Source: Alcaligenaceae bacterium SAGV5
GTDB taxonomy: Bacteria > Pseudomonadota > Gammaproteobacteria > Burkholderiales > Burkholderiaceae_B
Direction: 5' to 3'
Assembly (NCBI GenBank): GCA_009360345.1
Contig: SPDP01000002.1
Span: 62,001-126,000 of the forward strand
DNA: 64,000 bases
The translations under genes were made by a program, and so were the position numbers. Under the pieces are notes generated by a model, which did not search any database, was not told where the DNA came from, and saw only the letters and a list, made by a program, of their open reading frames with translations. The stretch's first letter is position 1; each line of letters begins with the position of its first letter. This document shows, piece after piece, positions 63,998 through 64,000 of the stretch.

Positions 63998-64000
63998 ACG

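Larger units (their letters stand above)
55711..64000. mobile_element. Prophage arm (late genes, lysis cassette, accessory module)
   Basis: The element begins at the tRNA-His fragment and continues beyond the window. From right to left the minus strand encodes tail-tip protein, tail fibre, two holin candidates, endolysin and Rz/Rz1: the usual tail-lysis order of a siphophage. An oppositely oriented accessory module lies between Rz and the attachment site. No integrase is in view; it should be near the far end. Confidence 0.88.

Overview
The window is high-GC DNA whose gene content points to a betaproteobacterium of the Alcaligenaceae (Bordetella/Achromobacter type). The main clues are four Bug-type periplasmic binding proteins (a family greatly expanded in Bordetella), twin-arginine molybdo-hydroxylase genes, many LysR/GntR/AraC-controlled catabolic islands and a prophage at a tRNA-His. 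This assignment is an inference from gene families; no marker gene such as 16S rRNA is present.

Layout. 1-5.8 kb: the end of a GltS glutamate symporter, a TAXI-type lipoprotein, then a catabolic operon (two-cupin gentisate-dioxygenase-like enzyme, Bug protein, FMN reductase, GntR/FCD regulator). 5.8-12.4 kb (minus strand): AidB-like acyl-CoA dehydrogenase, AraC regulator, IorA/IorB-type molybdenum hydroxylase, and an ArsR/SRPBCC pair. 12.4-24.4 kb: two thiamine-diphosphate (ThDP) enzymes around a Crp/Fnr regulator, a semialdehyde dehydrogenase, an IlvD/Edd sugar-acid dehydratase between two near-identical Bug genes, and a Rieske oxygenase plus FAH-family hydrolase. A related box of about 50-90 bp sits upstream of three of these units. 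24.5-27.3 kb: RmuC and an unusual HTH-citrate-synthase fusion. 27.5-36.4 kb: a long plus-strand operon of amidohydrolase, DszB-like desulfinase, gamma-glutamyltransferase, NitT/TauT-type ABC importer, second gentisate-dioxygenase-like cupin, zeta-class GST and RidA. 36.4-49 kb: FAD oxidoreductase/LysR pair, truncated globin, FtsX-like permease, BMP-type binding protein, catalase, a deletion-fused pair of pseudogenes (penicillin acylase/FAD oxidoreductase), a Bug protein and an SMP-30 lactonase. 49-53.7 kb: a complete branched-chain amino acid (Liv-type) ABC operon. 53.8-55.6 kb: tRNA-Arg(TCT), small proteins and a cold-shock gene.

From about 55.7 kb to the end is one arm of a prophage. Its left boundary is a 3' fragment of tRNA-His. 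The late genes run on the minus strand: tail-tip protein, tail fibre, two holin candidates, GH19 endolysin, and Rz with Rz1 nested inside it. Between the lysis cassette and the attachment site, on the opposite strand, lies an accessory module. It consists of a perfect LexA-type palindrome, a 38-codon ORF, a trypsin-like protease with an intact His/Asp/Ser triad, and a 71-residue protein that resembles part of the protease's own N-terminal region. This is the best candidate for an undescribed system in the window. The DszB-like operon and the shared promoter box are the next most interesting.
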